From positions 1 to 20,061 of the forward strand of contig CAZDOQ010000020.1 in the NCBI GenBank assembly GCA_964507035.1: a stretch of 20,061 bases of DNA. The letters are read 5' to 3'. Numbering within the stretch: position 1 is the stretch's first letter; each line of letters begins with the position of its first letter. A program made the translations under genes and the position numbers. Shown here piece after piece: positions 6,015-13,782 of the stretch. The notes under the pieces are model-generated. The model saw only the letters and a program-made list of their open reading frames with translations, did not search any database and was not told the DNA's origin. Source of the DNA: Pseudolachnospira sp964507035. GTDB lineage: Bacteria; Bacillota; Clostridia; Lachnospirales; Lachnospiraceae.

Positions 6015-7543
6015 TCCCTGTCTCCTCTCTCTTTCTGCTGGCCTTGTGTTTCCCCGGAACCCCAAAGCCGGGCGCAGGCCACCGCCCGCTCCCAGCCTGA
6101 CAGGAGGGAGCGGCGCTTCTCCGCCTCCATGTGGGGCTCAAACACCGCGTCCCGCTGCCAGTTCCGGCGGATCTCCTCCCGGTCCTTCCAGTATCCCACC
6201 GCCAGTCCGGCCAGGTAGGCCGCGCCCAGAGCGGTGGTCTCAATACAACGGGGCCGGACCACCGGGGTATCCAAAATGTCCGCCTGGAACTGCATCAAAA
6301 AGTTGTTGGCGCTGGCCCCGCCGTCCACCTGGAGGCTCTTTAAGGAAATGTCCGCGTCCTTTTCCATGGCCTGGAGCACGTCGCAGGTCTGATAGGCAAT
6401 GGACTCCAAGGTGGCTCGGATCAGATGCTCCTTGCCAAATCCCCGGGTAATCCCCACCACCATACCTCTGGCGTAAGGGTCCCAGTAGGGGGCGCCCAGG
6501 CCGGTGAAGGCCGGCACCACGTAGCCCCCGGCGGTATCCTCCACCGCCCGGGCGTACTCCTCGGACTGGGCGGCTTCCCGGAACATCCGCAGCTCATCCC
6601 GGAGCCACTGGACGGAGGCGCCGGCCACAAAGACGCTGCCCTCCAAGGCGTATTCCAGTTTTCCCCCGGTGCTGGCGGCAATGGTGGCCAACAGGCCGTT
6701 TTGGGAGCGCACCGGCGCCTCTCCGGTGTGCATCAGCAAAAAGCAGCCGGTCCCGTAGGTGTTCTTGGCCTCCCCGGGGGCAAAACAGCACTGTCCGAAC
6801 AGAGCCGCCTGCTGGTCTCCTGCCACCCCGGCAATGGGAATGGCTCCCCCCAGCACGGTGGGGTCCGTCATGCCAAAGAACCCGCTGGACATCCGGACCT
6901 CCGGCAGCAGAGAAACCGGCACCCTAAAGGCCTGGAGCAGTTCCTCATCCCACCGGCCCTTCTGAATGTCAAAAAGCATGGTCCGGGAGGCATTGGTCAC
7001 ATCTGTGGCGTGGACCTTGCCGCCGGTAAGCTTCCAGATCAGCCAGGCGTCCACGGTGCCAAACAGAAGGTCCCCTGCCTCCGCCCGTTTTCTGGCCCCC
7101 GGCACATGGTCCAAGATCCACTGGACCTTGGAGGCGGAAAAATAGGCGTCCGGGATCAGGCCGGTGCGCTCCGGCACCTTCCGGGCCAGGGGAGTCTTCT
7201 GGAAGGCGTCTATGGCCCCGGCGGTCCGGCGGCATTGCCAGACAATGGCGTTTGCCACCGGCTCTCCGGTGTGCCGGTCCCAGATGATGGTGGTTTCCCG
7301 CTGGTTGGTGATGCCAATGGCGGCAATGTCCGAGGGGGCGGCCCCCACCATTCCCATGGCCTCCGTGGCCACCCCCAGCTGGGAAGCCCAGATCTCCATA
7401 GGATCGTGCTCCACCCAGCCGGGCTGCGGGTAGATCTGCCGGAATTCCCGGGAGGCCACGCTCCGGATGGTCCCGGCATGGTCAAACAGAATGCAGCGGG
7501 AACTGGTGGTTCCCTGATCCAACGCCATAATCAGCTGTTCCAT
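6011..7543 (-). CDS. glpK: Glycerol kinase
   Basis: An FGGY-family kinase that phosphorylates glycerol to sn-glycerol 3-phosphate in the cytoplasm. It has the N-terminal phosphate-binding motif DQGTTSSR (9-16), the glycerol-site region with GWVEHDP, YGTGCFLLMHTG, and the C-terminal DGGASANNF and ETTALGAAYLAG segments. At 510 residues it matches the family. An alternative GTG four codons earlier (7555) overlaps the preceding stop but leaves too short a Shine-Dalgarno spacing, so ATG 7543 is preferred. The segment before PIAGVAGDQQ reads TVLGGA and seems to lack the His that HPr phosphorylates in enterococcal GlpK, so direct PTS control is doubtful (inference). There is no glpF or glpD nearby. 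Its stop overlaps the hisH start. Confidence 0.97.
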   Translation of the reverse strand: MEQLIMALDQGTTSSRCILFDHAGTIRSVASREFRQIYPQPGWVEHDPMEIWASQLGVATEAMGMVGAAPSDIAAIGITNQRETTIIWDRHTGEPVANAIVWQCRRTAGAIDAFQKTPLARKVPERTGLIPDAYFSASKVQWILDHVPGARKRAEAGDLLFGTVDAWLIWKLTGGKVHATDVTNASRTMLFDIQKGRWDEELLQAFRVPVSLLPEVRMSSGFFGMTDPTVLGGAIPIAGVAGDQQAALFGQCCFAPGEAKNTYGTGCFLLMHTGEAPVRSQNGLLATIAASTGGKLEYALEGSVFVAGASVQWLRDELRMFREAAQSEEYARAVEDTAGGYVVPAFTGLGAPYWDPYARGMVVGITRGFGKEHLIRATLESIAYQTCDVLQAMEKDADISLKSLQVDGGASANNFLMQFQADILDTPVVRPRCIETTALGAAYLAGLAVGYWKDREEIRRNWQRDAVFEPHMEAEKRRSLLSGWERAVACARLWGSGETQGQQKERGDRE

Positions 7544-7551
7544 GGACTTCC

Positions 7552-8586
7552 TCACTCCTCCTCAAAATAGGTTTGATAGCTGTCGTAAAAATTGGCGGAC
7601 GCCTCCCCGGGATAGCCGGAGAGCGTCACATTCTTCCACAGAGAATCGTTGAAAACCGCCGGATGTTCTTCCAGAAACTCTGACATTTCCGCCTGGAACG
7701 CATCCTGGGCCCGTTTCTGTTCCATCTGCTCCCGGTTGGCGGCGGTGGCCTCCCGGTCATAGGAATTGACACACCGGATCACCCGCCATCCATCCTCTGA
7801 TTCCAGCAAGCCGCTGACAGACCCGTTGGACAGGGCAAACACCGTCTGTTCCATCTCCGGGGACAGGTCGCTTCGCTTGACGGAGAACTGGGAGAACTCC
7901 ACCCCGGCATACTGTTCCGCCAATCCGGAGAAATCATTGGTCTCTGCCGCTGCCTGGGCCGCCTGCTCCGCCTGGCTTTTCCGAGCGGCCTGTTCCTCCT
8001 CGGAAAGGTCCTCCCGGGCGAAAAAGAGCTGCTGGATCTCCATGACTCTGGCCTCGTCCTCGCTGACCTCCACGTCCGCACTGGCCAACACCGCCTGGTA
8101 GGCCCGGTCCGCCAACAGATACCGGCGGAAGGCGTACTCCGCGTCCTCCCGGGTGATCCCGGCTACCTCCTGGTCCTGCTCCCCCAGATGGGCCATATAG
8201 TCGTCCACCGCCTGGGACAGCCGGACATTTTCCTGCGCCGTCAGGGAGAGGCGCATCTCCTCCGCCATCTGGGAGGCGGCAAACAGCCGTCCCAGATGGC
8301 TCCGCAGCTGCTCCAACGCATAGTCCTCCAGGCTTTCCTCCCCCAGGGAGACCTGCCAGATCTCCTCCCCGTAGGTGTCCTGGTACAGCTTTTTCTGACT
8401 GGTCACAAAGATCATGGCCTCCGACAAGGGAAAGACCTCATCACCCACACACAAAAGTTCCCCGGAGGTGAGACCGGAGATCTGATAGCCGCCCAGGGAA
8501 ATCCCGCTCTTGCTGCACCCGGCCGGAAACAAGCAGAGACAAAGGAGAACCGCCAGAAGGCAGCGGTATCCGCGCCTTACTCCCAT
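7552..8586 (-). CDS. PrsA/SurA-like lipoprotein, parvulin-type peptidyl-prolyl isomerase
   Basis: A 344-residue secreted lipoprotein. The N-terminus has a short basic region, a hydrophobic core and a lipobox ending at Cys24 (LFPAGC), so it should be lipid-anchored on the outer face of the membrane. Residues about 60-170 resemble a SurA/PrsA N-terminal chaperone helix region. Residues about 175-285 resemble a degenerate PpiC/rotamase domain (QQLFFAR, LAEQYAGVEFSQFSVKRSDLSPEMEQTVFALSNGSVSGLLESEDG). It presumably helps fold exported proteins after translocation. Enzymatic isomerase activity is uncertain because the rotamase part is divergent. The start at 8586 is inside the last codons of the HAD gene, with AAAGGGG 7 nt upstream. 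Glu-rich C-terminus. Confidence 0.8.
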   Translation of the reverse strand: MGVRRGYRCLLAVLLCLCLFPAGCSKSGISLGGYQISGLTSGELLCVGDEVFPLSEAMIFVTSQKKLYQDTYGEEIWQVSLGEESLEDYALEQLRSHLGRLFAASQMAEEMRLSLTAQENVRLSQAVDDYMAHLGEQDQEVAGITREDAEYAFRRYLLADRAYQAVLASADVEVSEDEARVMEIQQLFFAREDLSEEEQAARKSQAEQAAQAAAETNDFSGLAEQYAGVEFSQFSVKRSDLSPEMEQTVFALSNGSVSGLLESEDGWRVIRCVNSYDREATAANREQMEQKRAQDAFQAEMSEFLEEHPAVFNDSLWKNVTLSGYPGEASANFYDSYQTYFEEE

Positions 8587-9404
8587 ACCGCTGCCCCTTT
8601 TGCCTTTACCAATTTCTTTAACACCTGCAGGACGCCGTCCTCCGCCAGCGGAGGCGCAATCCGGGCGGCGACCGCCTTCACTTCCTCCCGGGCGCTTCCC
8701 ATCGCATAGCTATAAGCCGCCTGCCGGAGCATGGAGATGTCGTTGAGCTGATCCCCAAACACCATGGTCTCCTCCGGGAAGATCTCCAGGGATTCCTGGA
8801 GCAGCCGGATGGCGTTCCCCTTCTGGACCCCCGGATCCGCAAAATCCACCCATTCCGGGCCGGAGACGACGCCGGTGAGCCTTCCCTTCCAGGGCTCCAC
8901 CAGCACCGTGGCCGGATGTGGCTGCTGGTCCGGCTTGTGGTAGACGGAAAGCTTCACCGCATCCCCGCACACTTGATCCAGGTCCGGTATAGCCTCAATG
9001 GTAAACCGGTATTCCTCCCGCAGCCAACGAAGAAACGCCGGGTCTGCTCCCTTCTCGCAGTAGGTCGCCTGGCTGGCGGCAAGCAACAGTTCACAGGCCG
9101 GCAGCTTCCGGCACTGCCCCAGCAGTTCCAGGAGATCTTCCTGGTTCATAGGGTGGAAAAAGAGGAGTCGGTTGTAGGTGCTCAAAACCCCTCCGTTGCT
9201 GCTGATAAAAAACACCCGGGTCTTCACCGGTTCAAACAGCCGGTGAAGGCTGTCCTCCTGCCGCCCGCTGGCCACGGCAAAGTGGATCCCCAGCTGCCGC
9301 AGTTCCTCAATCACCGAAAAATACTCCGGGTTCAACCGGCTGGTGCCATCCGGCACCAGGGTCCCGTCCACATCTGTGGCCACCAAACGAATCATTCCAT
9401 CCAT
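8577..9404 (-). CDS. Cof-type HAD-IIB family phosphatase
   Basis: A 275-residue cytoplasmic hydrolase with all four HAD motifs: DVDGTL (nucleophile Asp11, acid Asp13), ASGR (motif II, Ser46), Lys196 (QKGNAI) and GDQLND (219-223, Mg binding). The large C2 cap between motifs II and III is typical of Cof/YwpJ proteins, which dephosphorylate sugar phosphates or flavin and vitamin intermediates. The exact substrate cannot be read from sequence. It overlaps rpe by 13 nt. An alternative ATG at 9395 would give a 4-nt ATGA overlap with the rpe stop but has a poorer ribosome binding site. In Bacillus, thiN occupies this place after rpe. Confidence 0.92.
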   Translation of the reverse strand: MDGMIRLVATDVDGTLVPDGTSRLNPEYFSVIEELRQLGIHFAVASGRQEDSLHRLFEPVKTRVFFISSNGGVLSTYNRLLFFHPMNQEDLLELLGQCRKLPACELLLAASQATYCEKGADPAFLRWLREEYRFTIEAIPDLDQVCGDAVKLSVYHKPDQQPHPATVLVEPWKGRLTGVVSGPEWVDFADPGVQKGNAIRLLQESLEIFPEETMVFGDQLNDISMLRQAAYSYAMGSAREEVKAVAARIAPPLAEDGVLQVLKKLVKAKGAAVWE

Positions 9405-10045
9405 TGCAAAAACGCCTTTACGTTTGCCCCGGCATCTCCCCGGAACACAGCCGAGCCGGCCACCAGCACATTGGCGCCGGCCGCCAATACCTCCGGACCG
9501 TTGTCCAGTCCAATGCCGCCGTCCACCTCAATATCTCTCTCCAGGCCCCGCCGGTCCAGTTCCCGGCGCAGCCGGCGGATTTTTTCCGTCACATAGGGAA
9601 TATAGGTCTGGCCGCCAAACCCGGGGTTCACCGACATGAGCAGGATCATATCCGCCTGCTCTAGCACCCACTCCACTGCGGAAAGAGGGGTGGCTGGATT
9701 TAAGGCCACCCCGGCTTTCATGCCCAGGCTGTGAATGGACTGGAGGGTCCGGTCCAAATGCCGGCATGCCTCCGCGTGTACCGTCAGAATATCCGCTCCG
9801 GCTTTCCGAAAGGCTTCCAGATACCGGTCTGGGTCCTGAATCATCAGATGTACGTCAAACACCAGCCCACACTGGCTCCGGAGACTTTGGATCACCGGCA
9901 TTCCAAAGGAAATGCTGGGCACAAACAGCCCGTCCATCACATCCAGATGCAGGTACTGGGCTCCGGCTTTCTCCACCCGGGCCGCTTCCTCCCCCAAACG
10001 GGAGAAGTCCGCCGCCAGAACGGAAGGGGACAGTAGGTTTTTCAC
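9392..10045 (-). CDS. rpe: Ribulose-phosphate 3-epimerase, GTG start
   Basis: Interconverts ribulose 5-phosphate and xylulose 5-phosphate in the pentose phosphate pathway. This TIM barrel shows the metal-binding set HLDVMDG (His33, Asp35) and DVHLM (His66), plus VNPGFGGQ and the phosphate loop EVDGGI. I place the start at GTG 10045: AAAGGAG ends 6 nt before it, and the protein then begins KNLLSPSVLAADF at the family's usual point with 217 residues. The in-frame ATG at 10063 has no Shine-Dalgarno sequence and would place the ribosome binding site inside the gene. It follows rsgA as in the Bacillus prkC cluster. Confidence 0.96.
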   Translation of the reverse strand: MKNLLSPSVLAADFSRLGEEAARVEKAGAQYLHLDVMDGLFVPSISFGMPVIQSLRSQCGLVFDVHLMIQDPDRYLEAFRKAGADILTVHAEACRHLDRTLQSIHSLGMKAGVALNPATPLSAVEWVLEQADMILLMSVNPGFGGQTYIPYVTEKIRRLRRELDRRGLERDIEVDGGIGLDNGPEVLAAGANVLVAGSAVFRGDAGANVKAFLQWME

Positions 10046-10051
10046 AGGTAA

Positions 10052-10058
10052 CTCCTTT
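10052..10058 (-). promoter_or_regulatory. Ribosome binding site deciding the rpe start
   Basis: AAAGGAG lies 6 nt upstream of GTG 10045 and overlaps the rsgA stop codon region. It argues for GTG over the upstream ATG at 10063. Confidence 0.75.
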
Positions 10059-10935
10059 ACCATTTTTTCGAATCCTTCAACTCCTGGTAGATTTGCAGGT
10101 AATTGGCGTAGCGCTCAGGGCTGATCTCCCCCCGGGCCGCCGCCTCCTTCACCCCGCAGTCCCGCTCCCCCACGTGGACGCAGTCCAGGAACCGGCACTG
10201 TTCCGCAGGCTTACGGAATTCCGGGAAATAGTACCGCAGGTCCCGGCAATCCAGATTCTCCACATACAGGGATGTGAAGCCGGGGGTATCCAGGAGAAAG
10301 GTGTCTGGTTGCAGATAGAACAGTTCTGTGTGACGGGTGGTGTGACGCCCCCGCTGAATTTTCCGGCTGATCGCGCCGGTCTCCATGCCCGCTTCCGGCT
10401 GCAGGGTGTTCATCAGGGAGGACTTGCCCACCCCGGAAGGTCCTGCCAGGGCGCTGGTACGCCCCGGAAGCAGCACTTCCACTTCCGCCAGTCCCTGACC
10501 CTTCTGAACACTGAAAAAGCAGACCGTATATCCGGTATTCCGGTAAACTGCCCGGTATGCCTCTTCCAAATCCCGGTCTGCCAAATCCGTTTTATTAAAG
10601 CAGAGCACCGTGGGAATCTCCTGCTGCTCCATGGAGATGAGAAAGCGGTCCAGCAGATTCCAGTTGGGCGCTGGAGACCGCATGGAAAAAACCAGCAGAA
10701 TCTGATCCACATTGGCCACTGCCGGCCGGATCAGCGCGTTGCGCCGGGGGAGGATGGAGACAATATTCCCCTCCCCCGCCGCCTCATTCAGCACGGTAAA
10801 ATCCACGTCATCCCCCACCAGGGGCTTCACATTCCGGTTCCGGAATATGCCCTTGGCGCGGCACTGATAGGTGCGGGCGACTCCGTCGTGGACATAGTAG
10901 AAGCCTCCCACTCCTTTGATGATCTTTCCCTTCAT
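10057..10935 (-). CDS. rsgA: Ribosome small-subunit-dependent GTPase RsgA
   Basis: A circularly permuted GTPase that checks late 30S subunit assembly. Order of parts: N-terminal OB fold (about 1-68), then the permuted G domain with G4 NKTD (114-117) before G1 GPSGVGKS (165-172) and G3 DTPG (216-219), then a zinc-binding C-terminal domain with Cys247, Cys252, His254 and Cys260. RGRHTTRHTELF (195-206) is the switch region with the family's conserved His. The length of 292 residues is standard. It starts 3 nt after the prkC stop with no strong ribosome binding site, so it probably depends on coupling. In Bacillus the homologue CpgA is a PrkC substrate, which fits the neighbourhood. Confidence 0.97.
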   Translation of the reverse strand: MKGKIIKGVGGFYYVHDGVARTYQCRAKGIFRNRNVKPLVGDDVDFTVLNEAAGEGNIVSILPRRNALIRPAVANVDQILLVFSMRSPAPNWNLLDRFLISMEQQEIPTVLCFNKTDLADRDLEEAYRAVYRNTGYTVCFFSVQKGQGLAEVEVLLPGRTSALAGPSGVGKSSLMNTLQPEAGMETGAISRKIQRGRHTTRHTELFYLQPDTFLLDTPGFTSLYVENLDCRDLRYYFPEFRKPAEQCRFLDCVHVGERDCGVKEAAARGEISPERYANYLQIYQELKDSKKW

Positions 10936-10938
10936 GGG

Positions 10939-13038
10939 CTATTCGCCGTTTTCAGCGGAAGCCTCGGAGGAAGACGCCTGGGTGGCGGGAGCCTCCGTTG
11001 GCTCCGGTCCGGCACTGACCGTCACGCCGATGGTACTGCCCCGCTCCACCCGGGTGCCGGGGCTGATATCCTGGCCAATCACCGTACCGGCCGGATAATC
11101 GCTGTCATACTCTGAATTTGCGCTGAGATACAGGCCGTACTCCTCCAGGGTGTCCCGGGCCTCCGCCAAGGTTCCCCAGCGCACATCCGGCACCTGCACC
11201 GTGGAACTGCCCTGGCTGAGGACGATGTTCACAGACGTGCCCTCCTCCACCGTGGAGCCGCTCTCCACGCTCTGGCTCATGACCCGGCCTTCCGGTACGC
11301 TGTCGCTGTAATCCCAACTCACAGATCCCAGGCTCAGGTTTGCCCCCGTCAGCGCCGACCGGGCGTCTTCCTCCGTCATACCGTACAGACTGGGCACCGT
11401 GGCCGACCTGGAAGCAGGTCCGGCGCTCAAAATCAGCGTAATCTCCGCATCCCGGTCCACAGAACTTCCCATGGACGGATTGGTCCCAATAACCAGCCCC
11501 TCCTCCACGGTGTCGCTGTTTTGGGTCTGGGTGGCCGAAGCCACATTGGTAAAGCCGGCGGACAGCAGGCTCCGGCGGGCCTCCTGCTCCGACAAGCCCG
11601 CCAGATCCGAAGGGATGACCAGCCGATTGCTGCCGGTGCTGACGGTGACGGTGATGGTGGTGGACCGGTCCACCACATCCCCCTCCTGGTAATCCTGGGA
11701 ACTGATCTGGTCCGCCGGGTAGTCCTCCGAGCTTACATACTCGGAAACCTGGATCCGCAGGCCCAGATCCTGCTCTTCAATGGCGGCCTCTGCCTCCTCC
11801 ACGGTCATGCCCAGGAAGCTGATCACCGTGACCTTGGTGGCATCGCTGCTCTCTGTGCTGGATTCATCACCGGAACTGAAATTCAAGACGCCGCAGGCCC
11901 GGAGAGCAATGGCTCCCACTATCAACACAATCAACACCGCCACGCCGATCATAATGTAGGTGACGATCTTCTCAAACTGGGAATCGCTCTCATCCTCCTC
12001 GTCATCCTCGTCGTCATAGCCGTCGTCGTCGTAATCCTCGTCCTCTTCCTCGTCGTAGTCCTCGTCCTCCATGCCCATCTGGTAGGCCTTCTCCGCCCGG
12101 CGCTCTTCCTCTGCTGCGGAGCGGTTGGCCCCCTGCTTGATCTTCTCCATGTCCGAATCGCGAAACACCATGGTGGGGGAGTCGTTGGTCAGCGGCGCCA
12201 TTTTCACAAAGTCCCCGTTGGGCATGGAAAGGCACTTCTTCAGGTCCTCAATGAGTTCCGTAGCCGAAGCGTACCGGCGCTCCGGCTTTTTCTGGGTACA
12301 TTTGAGGATGATCTTTTCCAGGCTCACGGGAATCAGCGGCTCATACTCCTGGGGCGGCACCATCTCCCCCTGAATGTGGAGCAGGGCCACCGCCACAGTG
12401 GAGTCCCCTTCAAAGGGGACCCGGCCGGTGAGCATCTCATACATGGTGATGCCCAGCGAATAGATATCGCTGCGCTCGTCGCAGTAGCCGCCCCGGGCCT
12501 GCTCCGGAGAGATATAGTGGACGCTGCCCATGGTGTTGGAGCTGATGGTCTGGGAGGAGGCGGCCCGGGCAATGCCGAAATCCGTCACTTTCACCTTCCC
12601 CTCCCGGGTGATCATGATGTTCTGGGGCTTGATATCCCGGTGAACGATATGCTCCCGGTGGGCTGCCTCCAGGCCCCGGGCCACCTGCATAGCCACCTCA
12701 ATGGACTCCCGGATCTCCAGTTTCTTCTTTCTCTCAATATATTTTTTCAGCGTAATGCCGTCGATGAGTTCCATGACAATGTAGTAGATCCCGTTCTCTT
12801 CCCCCACGTCATAGATACTCACAATATTGGGATGGGAAAGGCAGGCCGCCGACTGGGCCTCCATGCGGAATTTGGATACAAAGCCCTGATCACAGGCAAA
12901 CTCCGGCTTCAGTACCTTGATGGCCACAAACCGATTCAGCTTGTGGCACTTGGCCTTGTAGACATCCGACATGCCCCCGGAGCCAATTTTGCTGATGATC
13001 TCATACCGATTTCCCAAAAACATACCAATTCTTAGCAT
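10939..13038 (-). CDS. prkC: PASTA-domain Ser/Thr protein kinase PrkC/StkP
   Basis: A 699-residue membrane kinase that senses muropeptides or lipid II and phosphorylates cytoplasmic proteins. The kinase domain (about 12-270) has GSGGMSDVY, Lys41 (VAIKVLK), HRDIKPQN (133-140), DFG (153-155) and the SPEQARGG substrate loop. A juxtamembrane region follows, including a strikingly acidic tract (324-353). There is one membrane helix (about 359-380) and four extracellular PASTA repeats (about 401-470, 471-538, 539-606 and 607-675), then a Ser/Ala/Glu tail. The ATG at 13038 has GAGGTG 5 nt from it and overlaps the prpC stop codon. The phosphatase is immediately upstream, the standard pairing. Confidence 0.97.
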   Translation of the reverse strand: MLRIGMFLGNRYEIISKIGSGGMSDVYKAKCHKLNRFVAIKVLKPEFACDQGFVSKFRMEAQSAACLSHPNIVSIYDVGEENGIYYIVMELIDGITLKKYIERKKKLEIRESIEVAMQVARGLEAAHREHIVHRDIKPQNIMITREGKVKVTDFGIARAASSQTISSNTMGSVHYISPEQARGGYCDERSDIYSLGITMYEMLTGRVPFEGDSTVAVALLHIQGEMVPPQEYEPLIPVSLEKIILKCTQKKPERRYASATELIEDLKKCLSMPNGDFVKMAPLTNDSPTMVFRDSDMEKIKQGANRSAAEEERRAEKAYQMGMEDEDYDEEEDEDYDDDGYDDEDDEEDESDSQFEKIVTYIMIGVAVLIVLIVGAIALRACGVLNFSSGDESSTESSDATKVTVISFLGMTVEEAEAAIEEQDLGLRIQVSEYVSSEDYPADQISSQDYQEGDVVDRSTTITVTVSTGSNRLVIPSDLAGLSEQEARRSLLSAGFTNVASATQTQNSDTVEEGLVIGTNPSMGSSVDRDAEITLILSAGPASRSATVPSLYGMTEEDARSALTGANLSLGSVSWDYSDSVPEGRVMSQSVESGSTVEEGTSVNIVLSQGSSTVQVPDVRWGTLAEARDTLEEYGLYLSANSEYDSDYPAGTVIGQDISPGTRVERGSTIGVTVSAGPEPTEAPATQASSSEASAENGE
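11980..12069 (-). other. Acidic low-complexity tract in the PrkC juxtamembrane segment
   Basis: Residues 324-353 of PrkC are almost entirely Asp, Glu and Tyr, with no basic residue (for example EDEDYDEEEDEDYDDDG), ending a few residues before the membrane helix. It shows as a GAC/GAG/GAT-rich imperfect repeat in DNA. Positive-inside topology would normally favour basic residues here. Confidence 0.85.
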
Positions 13039-13781
13039 ACATTCACCTCATCTGGTTCCGGTTCCACGATAATCACCGAAATATTGTCCTTTCCGCCGTA
13101 CTCCTTCCCCTTTTCAATCAGTGCCTGGCCCAGCACCTCCACTGGTTCCGGTCTGGAAAGGATCTCCTGGATCTCTGCGTCCTCCACCATGTTGGACAGG
13201 CCGTCGGAGCATAGCAGGACCCGCTCCCCGGGTTTTAAATCCATCTCAAAGAAATCTGCGGTGGCTTTCTCCTCAATGCCCATGGCCCGGGTAATGATGT
13301 TTTTCTTTTCCCAGTAGCTTTCGCTGTTTCTCTGGATCCTGCCGTCCGCCACCATCTCCTCTACCCAGGAGTGGTCCCGGGTGATCTGCCGGAGGGTGGT
13401 CCCGTCTTCCAGCAGGTACAGACGGCTGTCGCCGATATTGGCAATATACAGGGTCCCTTCCTCCAGGGTGGCTGCCACCAGAGTGGTCCCCATCTCGGCA
13501 TAGGCCGCACGCCGGTGCGCTTCTCTCCGAAGGCCCCGGTTGGCCTCCTGGATGGCGTCGTTGAGCACAGAAACCGGGGTGGTTTTCCGGCTGTTCTGAA
13601 TCTCCTCCACCAGATGCTCCGTCACGTAGCGGGAAGCGTACTCTCCCCCCTGGTAGCCTCCCATACCGTCCGCTACCAGAAACAGGTTTTTCAGGGGCCC
13701 CACTGGTTCCGCGGAGGCGAAAACGTGGTCTTCGTTTTCCTGCCGGACTCTTCCGATGTCCGTTCCCACAAAAAAGTTCAT
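13032..13781 (-). CDS. prpC: PP2C-family protein phosphatase PrpC/Stp
   Basis: A 249-residue Mn/Mg-dependent Ser/Thr phosphatase that reverses PrkC phosphorylation in the cytoplasm. PP2C metal-binding motifs are intact: ENED near residue 17, DGMGG (38-42), GDSR (117-120), CSDGL (191-195, Asp193) and GGKDN (229-233, Asp232). The start at 13781 is 1 nt after the rlmN stop, with GGAGG 9 nt upstream inside rlmN. Its stop overlaps the start of prkC. That arrangement would keep kinase and phosphatase levels linked. Confidence 0.97.
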   Translation of the reverse strand: MNFFVGTDIGRVRQENEDHVFASAEPVGPLKNLFLVADGMGGYQGGEYASRYVTEHLVEEIQNSRKTTPVSVLNDAIQEANRGLRREAHRRAAYAEMGTTLVAATLEEGTLYIANIGDSRLYLLEDGTTLRQITRDHSWVEEMVADGRIQRNSESYWEKKNIITRAMGIEEKATADFFEMDLKPGERVLLCSDGLSNMVEDAEIQEILSRPEPVEVLGQALIEKGKEYGGKDNISVIIVEPEPDEVNVC

Positions 13782-13782
13782 C

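Noticed and set aside
9766..11115. 449-codon plus-strand open frame opposite rpe, rsgA and prkC
   Set aside because: It spans three well-supported minus-strand genes, including their junctions, and its product resembles no family I know.
11521..13035. 504-codon plus-strand open frame opposite prkC
   Set aside because: It mirrors the kinase coding sequence, with His/Gly/Val-rich translation typical of antisense in GC-rich DNA, and has no recognisable domain.
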